Numbered from the stretch's first letter, positions 1-8,383 are shown. The stretch: 10,072 nucleotides of DNA from JAAYGT01 sp050252075 (GCA_050252075.1 JBFWLP010000110.1:1-10072); one strand, 5' to 3'. Notes: generated by a model not told the origin, from the sequence alone. Numbers and translations are program-made.

Positions 1-171
1 CCCGGACGCGATCGCAATGTGCTGAACGCCCAAAGCGGGCAGCGTTTTCTTAAGGAAATACTGGCAGTCGGCGGAGCACGGCCGGCGGCTGAATCCTTCC
101 AGGCATTTCGTGGCCGCCCGCCGTCGGTCGATGCATTGCTTCGCCACAGCGGCTTGATCGAGACCGCATGA
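1..171 (+). CDS. Oligopeptidase A-like M3 metallopeptidase, C-terminal end (5' part outside window)
   Basis: The reading frame is open from base 1 to the TGA at 169-171 and gives the last 56 residues of a larger protein. The stretch QRFLKEILAVGGARP, then SFQAFRGRPPSVDALLRHSGL, matches the conserved tail of M3-family oligopeptidase A (PrlC/OpdA), where a GG-(S/A)-x-P turn is followed by an FRGR-x-P-x-x-D-A-(L/M)-L-x-H ending. The family consists of cytosolic zinc endopeptidases that degrade short peptides, including cleaved signal peptides. The catalytic HExxH motif lies far upstream and is not in the window, so activity cannot be judged. The gene runs in the same direction as the SCO gene that follows, but a terminator-like hairpin lies between them. 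Family assignment is good; the exact paralogue is uncertain. Confidence 0.85.
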   Translation, partial: PGRDRNVLNAQSGQRFLKEILAVGGARPAAESFQAFRGRPPSVDALLRHSGLIETA

Positions 172-173
172 AC

Positions 174-200
174 CCGGGGTAACCCGGCTTTTGTTTCTTT
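174..200 (+). terminator. Candidate rho-independent terminator after the oligopeptidase gene
   Basis: CCGGG (174-178) and CCCGG (183-187) form a perfect 5-bp all-GC stem closed by GTAA, a GNRA-type tetraloop. It is followed by CTTTTGTTTCTTT (188-200). It starts 3 bp after the oligopeptidase stop codon. The stem is short but has the usual layout of an intrinsic terminator. It would separate the peptidase transcript from the SCO gene starting at 214, though partial read-through is plausible. Confidence 0.55.
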
Positions 201-213
201 ACCGCAAACCCGT

Positions 214-846
214 ATGTTTTCATCTCGCCTATCGTTCGCCTCAACCCTTGCCTGCGCCGGCATGGCTCTGACACTCGTACTCGGCAGCACACCGGCCGGC
301 GCCCAGGCGACAGAACCGGCCAAACCCACGGCCGTTCATCCTGTGCGCGGTTTTCTGCCCGATCTGCAATTCACCTTGCAGGCCGCAGGAAACAAAACCA
401 TTACCGAAGCGCATTTTCGCGGCAAGACCGTCTTGATGTTTTTCGGCTACGCCAGCTGCCCCGACATTTGCCCCACCACCATGGCGCAATTGTCCCAGGT
501 CATGCAAGAGCTGGGCAACAAGGCCGAACACGTCCGTATATTGTTTGTCAGCGTTGATCCGCACCGGGACACCCCCGAAGTGCTACAGGCCTATGTGAAT
601 GCCTTCGACAGCCATGCCATTGGGCTGACGGGCACCGAAAAGCAAATCGCCGACCTAGCCCGGCGCTATCGCGTTGCCTTCCAGATCGAGAAACCACGAG
701 GCGACAACCCCGACAACTACGAAGTGGCCCACAGTCGGGGGATCTATATTTTCGATGGCAACGGCAAGGCCCGCCTGCTGGCCAGCGACGGTGAGTCGGT
801 CGAGGCCTTGACCAAAGGCGTGCTGTCGGTAGTGCAGGCGGGCTAG
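214..846 (+). CDS. SCO1/SenC/PrrC family copper-binding protein (cytochrome oxidase assembly)
   Basis: This 210-residue protein has a thioredoxin-like fold of the SCO1/SenC family. Members deliver copper to, or keep reduced, the CuA site of cytochrome c oxidase, and some act as thiol-disulfide reductases. The N-terminus has a basic start, a hydrophobic stretch (about residues 8-24) and an AGA/QA cleavage-like site near 28-32, which predicts export to the periplasm. The metal-binding residues are present: Cys82 and Cys86 in GYASCPDICPTT, and His173 in EVAHSRGIYIF. The segment FVSVDPHRDTP (111-121) is also typical. Length is normal for the family. No oxidase subunit lies in the window. The ATG at 214 is the only start giving a full signal peptide; no upstream in-frame start codon exists, and no clear Shine-Dalgarno sequence precedes it. 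The gene ends 18 bp from the stop of the convergent flavoprotein gene. Confidence 0.93.
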   Translation: MFSSRLSFASTLACAGMALTLVLGSTPAGAQATEPAKPTAVHPVRGFLPDLQFTLQAAGNKTITEAHFRGKTVLMFFGYASCPDICPTTMAQLSQVMQELGNKAEHVRILFVSVDPHRDTPEVLQAYVNAFDSHAIGLTGTEKQIADLARRYRVAFQIEKPRGDNPDNYEVAHSRGIYIFDGNGKARLLASDGESVEALTKGVLSVVQAG

Positions 847-864
847 TTGTGGCCGCTTGCCAGC

Positions 865-2304
865 TTACTGGTTGTTCACCAGCTGGTCGCATTCCCGGGC
901 GCAGTCCAGCTGGGCCACCGCCAAATTCTTGGCGCAGTCGCGCAAGGCCGTGCGCAAGCCCTCTTCGATCACCGGGTGATAAAACGGCATGTCGAGCATT
1001 TGCGCAATTGTGAGCCTTTGCTGAAGTGACCAGGCCAACAGATGGGCGATATGTTCCATGGCAGGCCCGGCCATTTCGGCCCCAAGGAACCGGCCGTCGG
1101 GGACGCAGGCATACACACGCAGCAAACCCGCGTTTTTCAGCATCACGCGTGAGCGCCCCTGGTTGGCAAAGCTCACCTGGCCGCACACCACGCCGCGCGC
1201 GGGTAAATGCCGGAACCCACTGCCCACGCGGGCGATTTGCGGATCGGTAAAGACAACCGCCATCGGCGCACGACGCTTACCCGGTTCCACCTGGGGGTAC
1301 GTTGCGGCATTGGCACCGGCAATCTGCCCGTCGTCGGCAGCTTCATGCAGCAAAGGCCAGGCACCGTGGGCATCGCCGGCAATGAACACCGGGGCATCGC
1401 CCAGCTGCAAGGTACCCCGATTGAAAACAGGCATGCCTCGCTCGTCGAGCGACACACCGGCCGCCTGCAGATCGAGGTCTGCCACATTGGGGATCCGGCC
1501 GGCGGCCAGAAGCACGTAATCGAACTGCATGGGGACCGGATCGGCGTCGCCCTGACGGATCACGACATGCACGTGATCGCCCTCGCGACGGATATCCGAC
1601 ACCCTGGCATTCAGGCGTAGATCAAGTTCGGCGGTAAAGGCCTTGAGGGCGCCGGCGTTGACCGCCGTGTCTGTCAGCCCGGCCACGCGTTCCCCGCGAT
1701 TGGCGATGGTTACCCGCACACCCAGGCGGGACAGCGCTTGTCCGAGTTCAAGCCCGATGACACCGGCCCCCACAACCAGCACGCTTTCAGGCAGATCATC
1801 CCAGTCGAAGACATCGTCATTCACGACCAGGCGGTCACCCAGGCCAAGGTAGTCGTCGGGAACGAAGGGCGACGACCCCGTGGCAATGACGACACTTGCC
1901 GCACGCACCTGCGTGTGATCATCGACTTGCAATTCGGTGGCCGACAGAAAGCGGGCCTGTCCCCGCAGTTTGTCCGTATCCGGAATGCCGTCCACGCTTT
2001 CCAGTACAAACCCAACAAAACGGTCGCGTTCGCTTTTTACGCGCCGCATTACCTGTTGGCCGTCGATTTGGGGTGGGCCGGGCAGGTAAATGCCAAACGC
2101 CGGTGCCGTGTGCATCGCATGGGCGGCCTCGGCGGCAGCTATCAGCAGCTTCGAGGGCATGCAACCCACACGCGCGCAGGTGGTGCCATAGGGGCCGTCT
2201 TCAATGAGCACCGCGTTCTTGCCGGCAGCCTTTACCGCACGGTATGCCGACAAACCCGCCGTGCCCGCGCCGATGATGGCGACATCCGTATGAAGCTGAT
2301 TCAT
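865..2304 (-). CDS. Dihydrolipoamide dehydrogenase-like class I pyridine nucleotide-disulfide oxidoreductase
   Basis: This FAD/NAD(P)-dependent flavoprotein has 479 residues from the start chosen here. An N-terminal FAD Rossmann motif (IIGAGTAGLSA, 10-20) is followed by the redox-active pair Cys43/Cys48 in TTCARVGCMPSK. A central NAD(P) motif VVGAGVIGLELG lies at 177-188, the second FAD motif VFIAGDAH at 306-313, and the C-terminal dimerisation domain carries the catalytic dyad His443/Glu448 in FYHPVIEEGL. These residues fit a working thiol-disulfide reductase. Lipoyl dehydrogenases usually read C-L-N-V-G-C; CARVGC is a variant, and no 2-oxoacid dehydrogenase gene is nearby, so the natural substrate is unknown. 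The start is set at 2304 rather than the in-frame ATG at 2328: AAGGAGG (2309-2315) sits 4 bases upstream of it, and the ATG overlaps the nitroreductase TGA in ATGA, implying coupled translation. It is the last gene of the probable operon. Confidence 0.88.
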   Translation of the reverse strand: MNQLHTDVAIIGAGTAGLSAYRAVKAAGKNAVLIEDGPYGTTCARVGCMPSKLLIAAAEAAHAMHTAPAFGIYLPGPPQIDGQQVMRRVKSERDRFVGFVLESVDGIPDTDKLRGQARFLSATELQVDDHTQVRAASVVIATGSSPFVPDDYLGLGDRLVVNDDVFDWDDLPESVLVVGAGVIGLELGQALSRLGVRVTIANRGERVAGLTDTAVNAGALKAFTAELDLRLNARVSDIRREGDHVHVVIRQGDADPVPMQFDYVLLAAGRIPNVADLDLQAAGVSLDERGMPVFNRGTLQLGDAPVFIAGDAHGAWPLLHEAADDGQIAGANAATYPQVEPGKRRAPMAVVFTDPQIARVGSGFRHLPARGVVCGQVSFANQGRSRVMLKNAGLLRVYACVPDGRFLGAEMAGPAMEHIAHLLAWSLQQRLTIAQMLDMPFYHPVIEEGLRTALRDCAKNLAVAQLDCARECDQLVNNQ

Positions 2305-2888
2305 GACGCCTCCTTGCGGCCCATCCATTCGCTGACGAAAAGACGGTGATCAGGGCGCTGCGGCGCAGTAACGGGTTGAATGGGCGTACCCAGCGACACA
2401 AAACCCATGAAACGGTAATCGAGCGGATCAAAGCCCAGGGCCTCGCTGACCTCGTCGACATAAGTGCCCAGGCCCGTGCTCCAGAACCCGTTGTATCCCA
2501 GCATGTGGGCGGCGTGCAACACCGTGGTCACAGCGGCACCTGTTGCCAGCAAACGCTCATGCTCGGGAATTTTGGTATTGGTGTGATCCAGACGGCAGGC
2601 CACTGCCAGCAGAACCGGAACATTGGCCAGCCAGCGCCGGGCGGTAGCTTCCTTTTCCGGCGGGAAAGGTTTGCCCGCCGCCCGTATGGCCGCGACGGCG
2701 ATATCGGCGAACTCGGCGATGGCCGGCCCGCGCAGAATGGCGAAACGCCACGGCTGCAGCTTGCCGTGATCAGGCGCCGACATGGCCGCCTGCAAAATAC
2801 GGCCAAGTTCGTCGGGCGAAGGCCCCGGAGCCTGTACAAACTTTACGGAAAAGCGTGTGGTCAGAAAATCGATAGGATCACGGGACAT
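2301..2888 (-). CDS. Nitroreductase family protein, YdjA-like FMN oxidoreductase
   Basis: This 195-residue protein belongs to the small NAD(P)H-dependent, FMN-binding nitroreductases and resembles E. coli YdjA. Landmarks are the N-terminal TTRFSVKF (10-17), where the family has an R-R/F-S phosphate-binding segment, SAPDHGKLQPWRFAIL (37-52), GYNGFWSTGLG (131-141) and the C-terminal GFVSLGTPIQP (162-172). Such proteins work as soluble dimers that reduce nitro compounds or quinones; the physiological substrate of the YdjA group is generally not known. It is slightly longer than the roughly 183 residues of YdjA. It starts 4 bp after the pdxJ stop codon, with an AAGG at 2898-2901 as a modest ribosome binding site. 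Its stop overlaps the next start (ATGA, 2301-2304). Family assignment is firm; substrate is inference-free territory and left open. Confidence 0.9.
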   Translation of the reverse strand: MSRDPIDFLTTRFSVKFVQAPGPSPDELGRILQAAMSAPDHGKLQPWRFAILRGPAIAEFADIAVAAIRAAGKPFPPEKEATARRWLANVPVLLAVACRLDHTNTKIPEHERLLATGAAVTTVLHAAHMLGYNGFWSTGLGTYVDEVSEALGFDPLDYRFMGFVSLGTPIQPVTAPQRPDHRLFVSEWMGRKEAS

Positions 2889-2892
2889 GGTG

Positions 2893-3609
2893 TCAGCCTT
2901 TTCGTAAGAGAGCCTTCATATCGCGCACGGCTTTTTCCCAGCCGTCGAATACCGCCTGCGCGACAATTGCATGGCCGATATTCAGTTCCGATATGCCTGT
3001 TATGGCAACGATAGACTGCACGTTCTGATAATGCAAACCATGGCCTGCATTCACCCGCAAGCCAAGGCTCACGCCGCAGGCCACGGCTTGCCGAAGCCTG
3101 GCCAGCTCGCGATCGACGGCCTGGGGCTGGCTTGCCTCGGCATACGTACCGGTATGCAGCTCGATGACCGGGGCTCCGGCACGATGCGCCGCCTGAATCT
3201 GGGCAGGATCGGGGTCGATGAACAAGGATACCCGTATACCGGCCGCCTGCAACTGCTTTACCGCCTGCTCTACAGCGCTGAAGTGGCCGGCAACGTCGAG
3301 GCCGCCTTCCGTCGTCAGTTCCTGACGGCGCTCGGGCACCAGGCACACATCGTGCGGCCGGACACGGCAGGCTATATCGAGCATTTCCGGGGTGACGGCG
3401 CATTCAAGATTCATGCGCGTACGCAACAAGGGGCGCAAGCGCAGCACATCGTCGTCCTGAATGTGGCGGCGGTCTTCGCGCAGGTGAAGCGTGATCAGAT
3501 CAGCGCCTGCCTCTTCGGCCCGCAGCGCCGCTTCGATCGGATCGGGATACGCGGTATGCCGCTGCTGACGCAATGTGGCGACGTGGTCGATATTGACACC
3601 AAGTTCCAT
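2893..3609 (-). CDS. pdxJ: Pyridoxine 5'-phosphate synthase PdxJ
   Basis: PdxJ closes the pyridine ring in DXP-dependent vitamin B6 synthesis. It condenses 1-deoxy-D-xylulose 5-phosphate with 3-amino-2-oxopropyl phosphate (the PdxA product) to pyridoxine 5'-phosphate in the cytosol. The 238-residue protein is full length for this TIM-barrel family. Seen in sequence: the N-terminal LGVNIDHVATLRQQR (3-17), LHLREDRRHIQDDD (41-54), MNLEC (66-70), and VNAGHGLHYQNV (186-197). His42, Glu69 and His190 line up, with a constant offset of 3, with the E. coli active-site residues His45, Glu72 and His193. An AGGGTGAG sequence just upstream serves as ribosome binding site. In many gamma-proteobacteria pdxJ sits with recO and acpS; here it follows the efflux channel gene by 14 bp, so it is probably co-transcribed with the efflux genes. 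Confidence 0.97.
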   Translation of the reverse strand: MELGVNIDHVATLRQQRHTAYPDPIEAALRAEEAGADLITLHLREDRRHIQDDDVLRLRPLLRTRMNLECAVTPEMLDIACRVRPHDVCLVPERRQELTTEGGLDVAGHFSAVEQAVKQLQAAGIRVSLFIDPDPAQIQAAHRAGAPVIELHTGTYAEASQPQAVDRELARLRQAVACGVSLGLRVNAGHGLHYQNVQSIVAITGISELNIGHAIVAQAVFDGWEKAVRDMKALLRKG

Positions 3610-3623
3610 GGCTCACCCTGTGG

Positions 3624-5195
3624 TTATGATGCGGTTGCCGGCTGGGCGGACTGTTCCGTCCAGCCGCCGCCCAGCGCCTTGTAAAGCTCGACACGGTTCA
3701 TCAAGGAATCCATACCGGTTTGCAGGAAGGCTCGCTGGGTACTGTAAAGGTCGACTTGCGCATTCTGCACTTGCAGGAAACTGTCTATGCCGGTTTCGTA
3801 GCGCAGCTGCGCCAGACGCAGGGTTTCCAGCGCCGAGGCCTCAAGCGAGCGCAATGCGTCGAGCTGACTGCCGTAAGTGGCCTCGCCGGCCAGCGCGTCG
3901 GCCACCTCGCGGAAAGCCAGCTGAATGGCCTTCTCGTACTCGGCCACGGCTATATTCTTGCGAGCTTCGGCCAGCTCCAGCCCGCCGGCCACGGCGCCGG
4001 AAAACAGGGGCACCTGGATCTGGGGAGAAAACTGCCAGAAACCCTGGCCGCCGCTGAACAGGCTGCTGAGTTGCGGGCTCGCCACCCCCAGAAGCCCGGT
4101 AATGGAGATGTTCGGGAAAAAGGCAGCCCGCGCCGCTCCGATATTGGCATTGGCGGCTTTCAAGGCATTTTCGGCCCCCAGGATATCAGGACGGCGCTCC
4201 AGTAGTTCCGACGGCAGCCCGACGGGTATGGTCGCAATGACCTGCTCCTTGCCGAAACGGCCGGGCTCGGGCAGATCGGCAGGCAACGGCGTACCCAGTA
4301 TGAGCTGAAGGGCATTGCCGGCTTGTGCAGCCGCGCGCTCCAGGCCGGCCAGATCGGCACGAATGGAATCGACCTGGGACCGCGCCTGGTTCAGGTCGAG
4401 CGCCGAGGCTATACCTACGTCGTAGCGTGACTGAACCAGCCGCAGTGTGGCTTCGCGCGATTCAAGTGTGCTTCGCGTAAGACGCAGCAGCTCGTTGGCC
4501 GTGCGTAAGCGGAAATAGGCTTCCGCCGTTTGGGCCACCAGATTGATTTGCACGGTACGGCGCGCCTGGTCAGTGGCTAGAAACTGCTGGTAGGCTGCTT
4601 CCGACAGGTTTTTCACCCGGCCGAAAAAATCGAGCTCAAAGGCTGTCATGCCCACACCCGCCTGATAGTAGCGGGTGATGCTGTCGGTGCTGTTCGGCCC
4701 GCGAAGATTTTCGGGGTTGCGGGTAATTTGTGCGTTGCCCCCTGCACCCAGCGTGGGATAGCGGTCGCTGTCGACAATGCCGTACTGGGCCATGGCTTCC
4801 TGAACGCGCTGAACCGCGACACGCAGATCACGGTTGTTATCCAGCGCCAGGCGTATCAACGCTTGCAGCCTGGGATCGGTAAAGACAGTGGACCAGCCAA
4901 GATCCGCGGCAGAAGCCGCCTGGCCTTGCGCAGCGCTTGCCGGCAAGGCACCGGTGGCAGCTGCTGCGGCGACGGTGGCCGATGCGGCGCCTGCCGTCGT
5001 TGGCGCGCTGCCCGGGGTCGTGACGGTGACAACGGCCTGATCGCGTTTGTCGTCGGGCTTGCTGGCAAGTGGCTGAACCGGATAGTTGGCGGGTATGGGC
5101 GCCACGGGCCGCTCGTAAGTGGGGGCCAGAGAGCACCCTGCCACGGCCACTACGACCGTTGCGGCCACCGTCAGGCGTGGTAACAAGAAACTCAT
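3624..5195 (-). CDS. OprM/NodT-type outer-membrane efflux lipoprotein (RND channel)
   Basis: This 523-residue TolC-superfamily protein is the outer-membrane channel of the adjacent RND pump. The N-terminal signal ends in a lipobox VAGC with Cys21 as the lipidation site, followed by SLAPTYERP, the usual start of this family. OEP-domain landmarks include FTDPRLQALIRLALDNNRDLRV (residues 105-126), FELDFFGRVKNLSEAAYQQF, SRYDVGIASALDLNQARSQ, LPSELLERRPDILGAENAL, ANIGAARAAFFPNISITG and the C-terminal LYKALGGGW. These match OprM closely through two repeated helical-hairpin/beta domains. An Ala/Thr-rich stretch at roughly 53-97 lengthens the linker before the first repeat, making the protein about 40 residues longer than OprM (485). 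Its start overlaps the pump's stop (ATGA, 5192-5195) and has AAGGA at 5201-5205, 5 bases away, so translation is likely coupled to the pump. Confidence 0.95.
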   Translation of the reverse strand: MSFLLPRLTVAATVVVAVAGCSLAPTYERPVAPIPANYPVQPLASKPDDKRDQAVVTVTTPGSAPTTAGAASATVAAAAATGALPASAAQGQAASAADLGWSTVFTDPRLQALIRLALDNNRDLRVAVQRVQEAMAQYGIVDSDRYPTLGAGGNAQITRNPENLRGPNSTDSITRYYQAGVGMTAFELDFFGRVKNLSEAAYQQFLATDQARRTVQINLVAQTAEAYFRLRTANELLRLTRSTLESREATLRLVQSRYDVGIASALDLNQARSQVDSIRADLAGLERAAAQAGNALQLILGTPLPADLPEPGRFGKEQVIATIPVGLPSELLERRPDILGAENALKAANANIGAARAAFFPNISITGLLGVASPQLSSLFSGGQGFWQFSPQIQVPLFSGAVAGGLELAEARKNIAVAEYEKAIQLAFREVADALAGEATYGSQLDALRSLEASALETLRLAQLRYETGIDSFLQVQNAQVDLYSTQRAFLQTGMDSLMNRVELYKALGGGWTEQSAQPATAS

Positions 5196-8100
5196 GACTT
5201 TCCTTCGCTAGTAGGCTGCAATTGCGCTGCCTTCCGGGCTTCCATTTCCTGGCGGGCACGCTCCGCCTCGGCACCGAAAAGCTTGGGTCGCGTCTTGAAG
5301 ATGCTCATGACCACGACGAAAAATACCGGTACAAAGATCACGGCAAAAGGCGTTGCCGCCAGCATACCGCCCAGTACCCCCAGCCCGACTGCGTTCTGGC
5401 TGGCCGCACCTGCGCCCGTGGCGATCGCCAGCGGAACAACCCCCAGAATGAAGGCAAATGACGTCATCAGGATCGGACGAAAACGCAAACGCGCCGCTTC
5501 AATGGTTGCGCTGACCAGGTCGTCGCCACGCGCATAGGCATCTTTGGCAAACTCGACAATCAAAATAGCGTTCTTTGCCGACAGCCCGATCACCGTGACC
5601 ATGCCCACCTGGAAGTAGACGTCATTCGACATTCCCAGCGCCGATATCAGGCCGACCGAGCCCAGCATACCCAGCGGCACGGCCATCAGCACCGAAAGAG
5701 GAATGGCCCAGCTTTCGTAAAGAGCCGACAACACCATGAATACCACCAGCACGGCCAGGGCCAGCAAAATGGCCGTCTGGCCACCGGCAAGACGTTCCTG
5801 GTAAGACAGCCCCGTCCATTCGTAGCCGAAGCCGCCCGGCAACTGGGTTACCAGACGCTCCATCTCTTCCATGGCCTGTCCGGTGGCGTAACCCGGCGCC
5901 GCACCTCCGGAGATCCTGACCGACGGATAACTGTTATAGCGCACCACCTGCACCGGTCCGTTCACCCACTCGTAAGACACGAACGACGACAGCGGCACCA
6001 TTTCGCCCTGCTGGTTTCGTGCATTCAGCTTGAGCACGTCTTCGGGATTCATGCGGAAAGAGTCTTCGGCTTGAACCCATACGTTCTGCACCCAACCCTG
6101 GTTGGTGAACTGATTGATGTATGCCGAGCCCAGCGACGACGAGATGAGCGTGGCCACTTCGCTGAAGCTGACCCCCAGCGCTGCAGCTTTCTGGCGGTCG
6201 ATATCGACCTTCAGCTGCGCACCCGGCCCCAGGCCGGTGATACGTGTCTGGGACAGCACCGGACTTTGCGATGCCAGTTGCAGCAGCTGTTGCGCACCTT
6301 CCATGAGCTGGTTGTAGCCCATGCCGGAACGATCCTCCAGACGCAGGTCGAAACCGGTGGCGTTACCCAGCGAGGAGATCGCCGGGGGCACGATGGAGAA
6401 CACCATGGAGTCGGGCAGACCGAACAGAAGCGACTGGGTCGCCCGGCCCGCCAGCGCCTGGGCCGAATTTTCCGGCCCCGGCCGCTGGTCGAAATCTTTG
6501 AGCGGCACAAACGCAATGGCTGCATTCAAGCCATTACCGTTGAAGCTGAATCCCTGCACGGTGATCATGTCACGCACCTGGGGCTGTTCCTGGAAATATT
6601 TCTCTACTTTCTCGATGGTTTCAACCGTACGATTGGCGGTGGCACCCGAGGGCAGCTCGATGTTGGCAATCACATACCCCTGGTCCTCTTCGGGCAGGAA
6701 GGAGGTAGGCAGGCGCATATACAGCCAGCCCAGCGCCGCCACCAGAATAAGGTAAATGACCATCATGCGGCCGCCGCGGCGCACCAGGCCGGCAACGCCT
6801 CGCTCATAGCTCTTGGTGGTTTTTTCAAATGACCGGTTGAACCAGCCGAAGAAGCCGCGCTTGGATTCGTGATGGCCTTTGGGAATCTGTTTCAGGATGG
6901 TGCCGCACAGTGCCGGAGTGAACGTCAGGGCAAGAAAGCCCGAAAACAAGATGGACACCGACATGGCCACGGCGAACTGCCGGTAAATGACACCCACCGA
7001 CCCGGACATGAACGCCAACGGAAGAAATACCGTGGTCAGCACCAGGGTGATGCCCACAATGGCCCCGCTGATCTGCGGCATGGCCTTGGCGGTTGCCTCT
7101 TTGGGGGTCAACCCCTCTTCGACCATGATCCGTTCAACGTTCTCGACCACCACGATGGCATCATCGACCAGAATACCAATGGCCAGCACCATGGCAAACA
7201 TGGTCAGCACGTTGATACTGAACCCCAGCGCCAGCATGACGGCAAAGGCCCCCAGAATGGCCACGGGCACGACCAGTGCGGGAATCAGCGTGTAGCGCAC
7301 GTTCTGCAGGAACAGGAACATGACCACGAACACCAGAACCATGGCTTCGAAAAGCGTGTGCACCACCTGCTCGATCGACAGCTCGACATAAGGCGACGTA
7401 TCGTAAGGGATGGCGTACTGGATATTGTCGGGGAAGAACTTCGAGAGTTCCTCCATTTTTTCCTTGACGCCCACCGCCGTGGCCAGGGCGTTGGCTGTCG
7501 GCGTGAGCGCAATGGCGAACGCTGCGGTAGGTTTGCCGTTCAGCCGGGCGCCGAACTGGTAATTGTTGGCTCCCACTTCGATGCGGGCCACGTCTTTCAG
7601 CAACACCGACGAGCCGTCGGTATTGGCGCGAAGCACAATGTTTTCAAATTCTTCGACGGTTTCCAGCTGGCCATTGGCCACAATGGGTGCGGAAAACCGC
7701 TGGGTGTCGGGGTTGGGTGGCGATCCGATGATCCCGCCGGAGATAAGCACGTTCTGCTCGGCTATCGCCGCATTCAGCTCGCGCATGCTCAGGTTGAACC
7801 CAACCATTTTCTCGGGATCCACCCAGATGCGCATGGCCCTGCCGGCCGCAAAGAGCTGGAAATTCCCCACGCCCGGTACCCGCGACACGGGGTTCTGGAT
7901 GTTGCGGGTAATGTAATCGGCCAGTGCGGTCTGGTCCAGGCTGCCGTCGGTGGACGACACCGCCACCACCATCAGAAAGCCGGTGCTGCTTTGCTCGACC
8001 TGCAGGCCTTGCTGTGTAACCGCCAACGGCAATTGCGCCGTCACGTTGGATATGCGGTTCTGCACATCGACCTGCGCCAGATCAGGATCGGTACCCGGCG

Positions 8101-8383
8101 CAAAAGTGACGGTGATCTGAGACTGTCCGTACGAGTCGCTGACCGACTCGTAATACAGCAGGCCCCGGGCCCCGTTCAGCTGGTTCTCGATCACGCTGGT
8201 GACGGAGCTGGCAACGTCTTCGGCCGACGCCCCGGGATAGGTGGCCGTAACCGTGATGGCCGGCGGCGCGACGTCGGGGTACTGGGCGACCGGCATATTG
8301 GGAATGGACAGCAACCCGGCCAGCGTGATGCCTAGTGCAACCACCCAGGCAAAAATGGGTCGATCAATGAAAAACTGCGGCAT
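5192..8383 (-). CDS. AcrB/MexB-type RND (HAE-1) multidrug efflux pump
   Basis: This 1063-residue inner-membrane transporter is a full-length hydrophobe/amphiphile efflux-1 pump that exports drugs using the proton gradient. It starts MPQFFIDRPIFAWVVALGI, as AcrB-type pumps do. The proton-relay aspartates are Asp407 and Asp408 in AIGILVDDAIVVVEN, numbered as in AcrB. The relay lysine is Lys937 in GLSAKNAILIVEFAKD. Phe178 (NFQLFAAGRAMRIW) matches the drug-pocket Phe178 of AcrB, and GFSFNGNGLN at 611-620 keeps the two loop phenylalanines. Two periplasmic regions (about 30-340 and 560-870) lie between twelve expected membrane helices. The ribosome binding site is weak (GTGAG), after a 58-bp gap from the adaptor gene. 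Homology points to a MexAB-OprM/AcrAB-like system, but the substrate range cannot be read from sequence. No active-site residue is missing and no frameshift is seen. Confidence 0.97.
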   Translation of the reverse strand: MPQFFIDRPIFAWVVALGITLAGLLSIPNMPVAQYPDVAPPAITVTATYPGASAEDVASSVTSVIENQLNGARGLLYYESVSDSYGQSQITVTFAPGTDPDLAQVDVQNRISNVTAQLPLAVTQQGLQVEQSSTGFLMVVAVSSTDGSLDQTALADYITRNIQNPVSRVPGVGNFQLFAAGRAMRIWVDPEKMVGFNLSMRELNAAIAEQNVLISGGIIGSPPNPDTQRFSAPIVANGQLETVEEFENIVLRANTDGSSVLLKDVARIEVGANNYQFGARLNGKPTAAFAIALTPTANALATAVGVKEKMEELSKFFPDNIQYAIPYDTSPYVELSIEQVVHTLFEAMVLVFVVMFLFLQNVRYTLIPALVVPVAILGAFAVMLALGFSINVLTMFAMVLAIGILVDDAIVVVENVERIMVEEGLTPKEATAKAMPQISGAIVGITLVLTTVFLPLAFMSGSVGVIYRQFAVAMSVSILFSGFLALTFTPALCGTILKQIPKGHHESKRGFFGWFNRSFEKTTKSYERGVAGLVRRGGRMMVIYLILVAALGWLYMRLPTSFLPEEDQGYVIANIELPSGATANRTVETIEKVEKYFQEQPQVRDMITVQGFSFNGNGLNAAIAFVPLKDFDQRPGPENSAQALAGRATQSLLFGLPDSMVFSIVPPAISSLGNATGFDLRLEDRSGMGYNQLMEGAQQLLQLASQSPVLSQTRITGLGPGAQLKVDIDRQKAAALGVSFSEVATLISSSLGSAYINQFTNQGWVQNVWVQAEDSFRMNPEDVLKLNARNQQGEMVPLSSFVSYEWVNGPVQVVRYNSYPSVRISGGAAPGYATGQAMEEMERLVTQLPGGFGYEWTGLSYQERLAGGQTAILLALAVLVVFMVLSALYESWAIPLSVLMAVPLGMLGSVGLISALGMSNDVYFQVGMVTVIGLSAKNAILIVEFAKDAYARGDDLVSATIEAARLRFRPILMTSFAFILGVVPLAIATGAGAASQNAVGLGVLGGMLAATPFAVIFVPVFFVVVMSIFKTRPKLFGAEAERARQEMEARKAAQLQPTSEGKS

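Noticed and set aside
847..890. A bidirectional terminator between the convergent SCO and flavoprotein genes
   Set aside because: Only a 5-bp CTGGT/ACCAG stem inside the flavoprotein's last codons was seen, with no T-run on either strand. This is too weak to list.
548..1186. A 212-codon minus-strand frame spanning the SCO/flavoprotein junction
   Set aside because: It overlaps two well-supported genes, and its Arg/Pro/Cys-rich translation resembles no protein family.
2305..2328. Upstream in-frame ATG (2328) as the start of the flavoprotein
   Set aside because: The ATG at 2304 has AAGGAGG just upstream and the ATGA overlap, and begins right before the conserved FAD motif. The eight extra residues carry no family signal.
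3720..4205. Plus-strand open frames opposite the outer-membrane channel gene
   Set aside because: They have no ribosome binding site or recognisable domain, and the minus-strand OprM-like protein explains the bases.
6869..8335. A 488-codon plus-strand open frame opposite the RND pump gene
   Set aside because: It is antisense to a full-length, fully recognisable pump. Its His/Gly/Arg/Gln-rich translation matches no family and is what GC-rich codon bias produces on the opposite strand.
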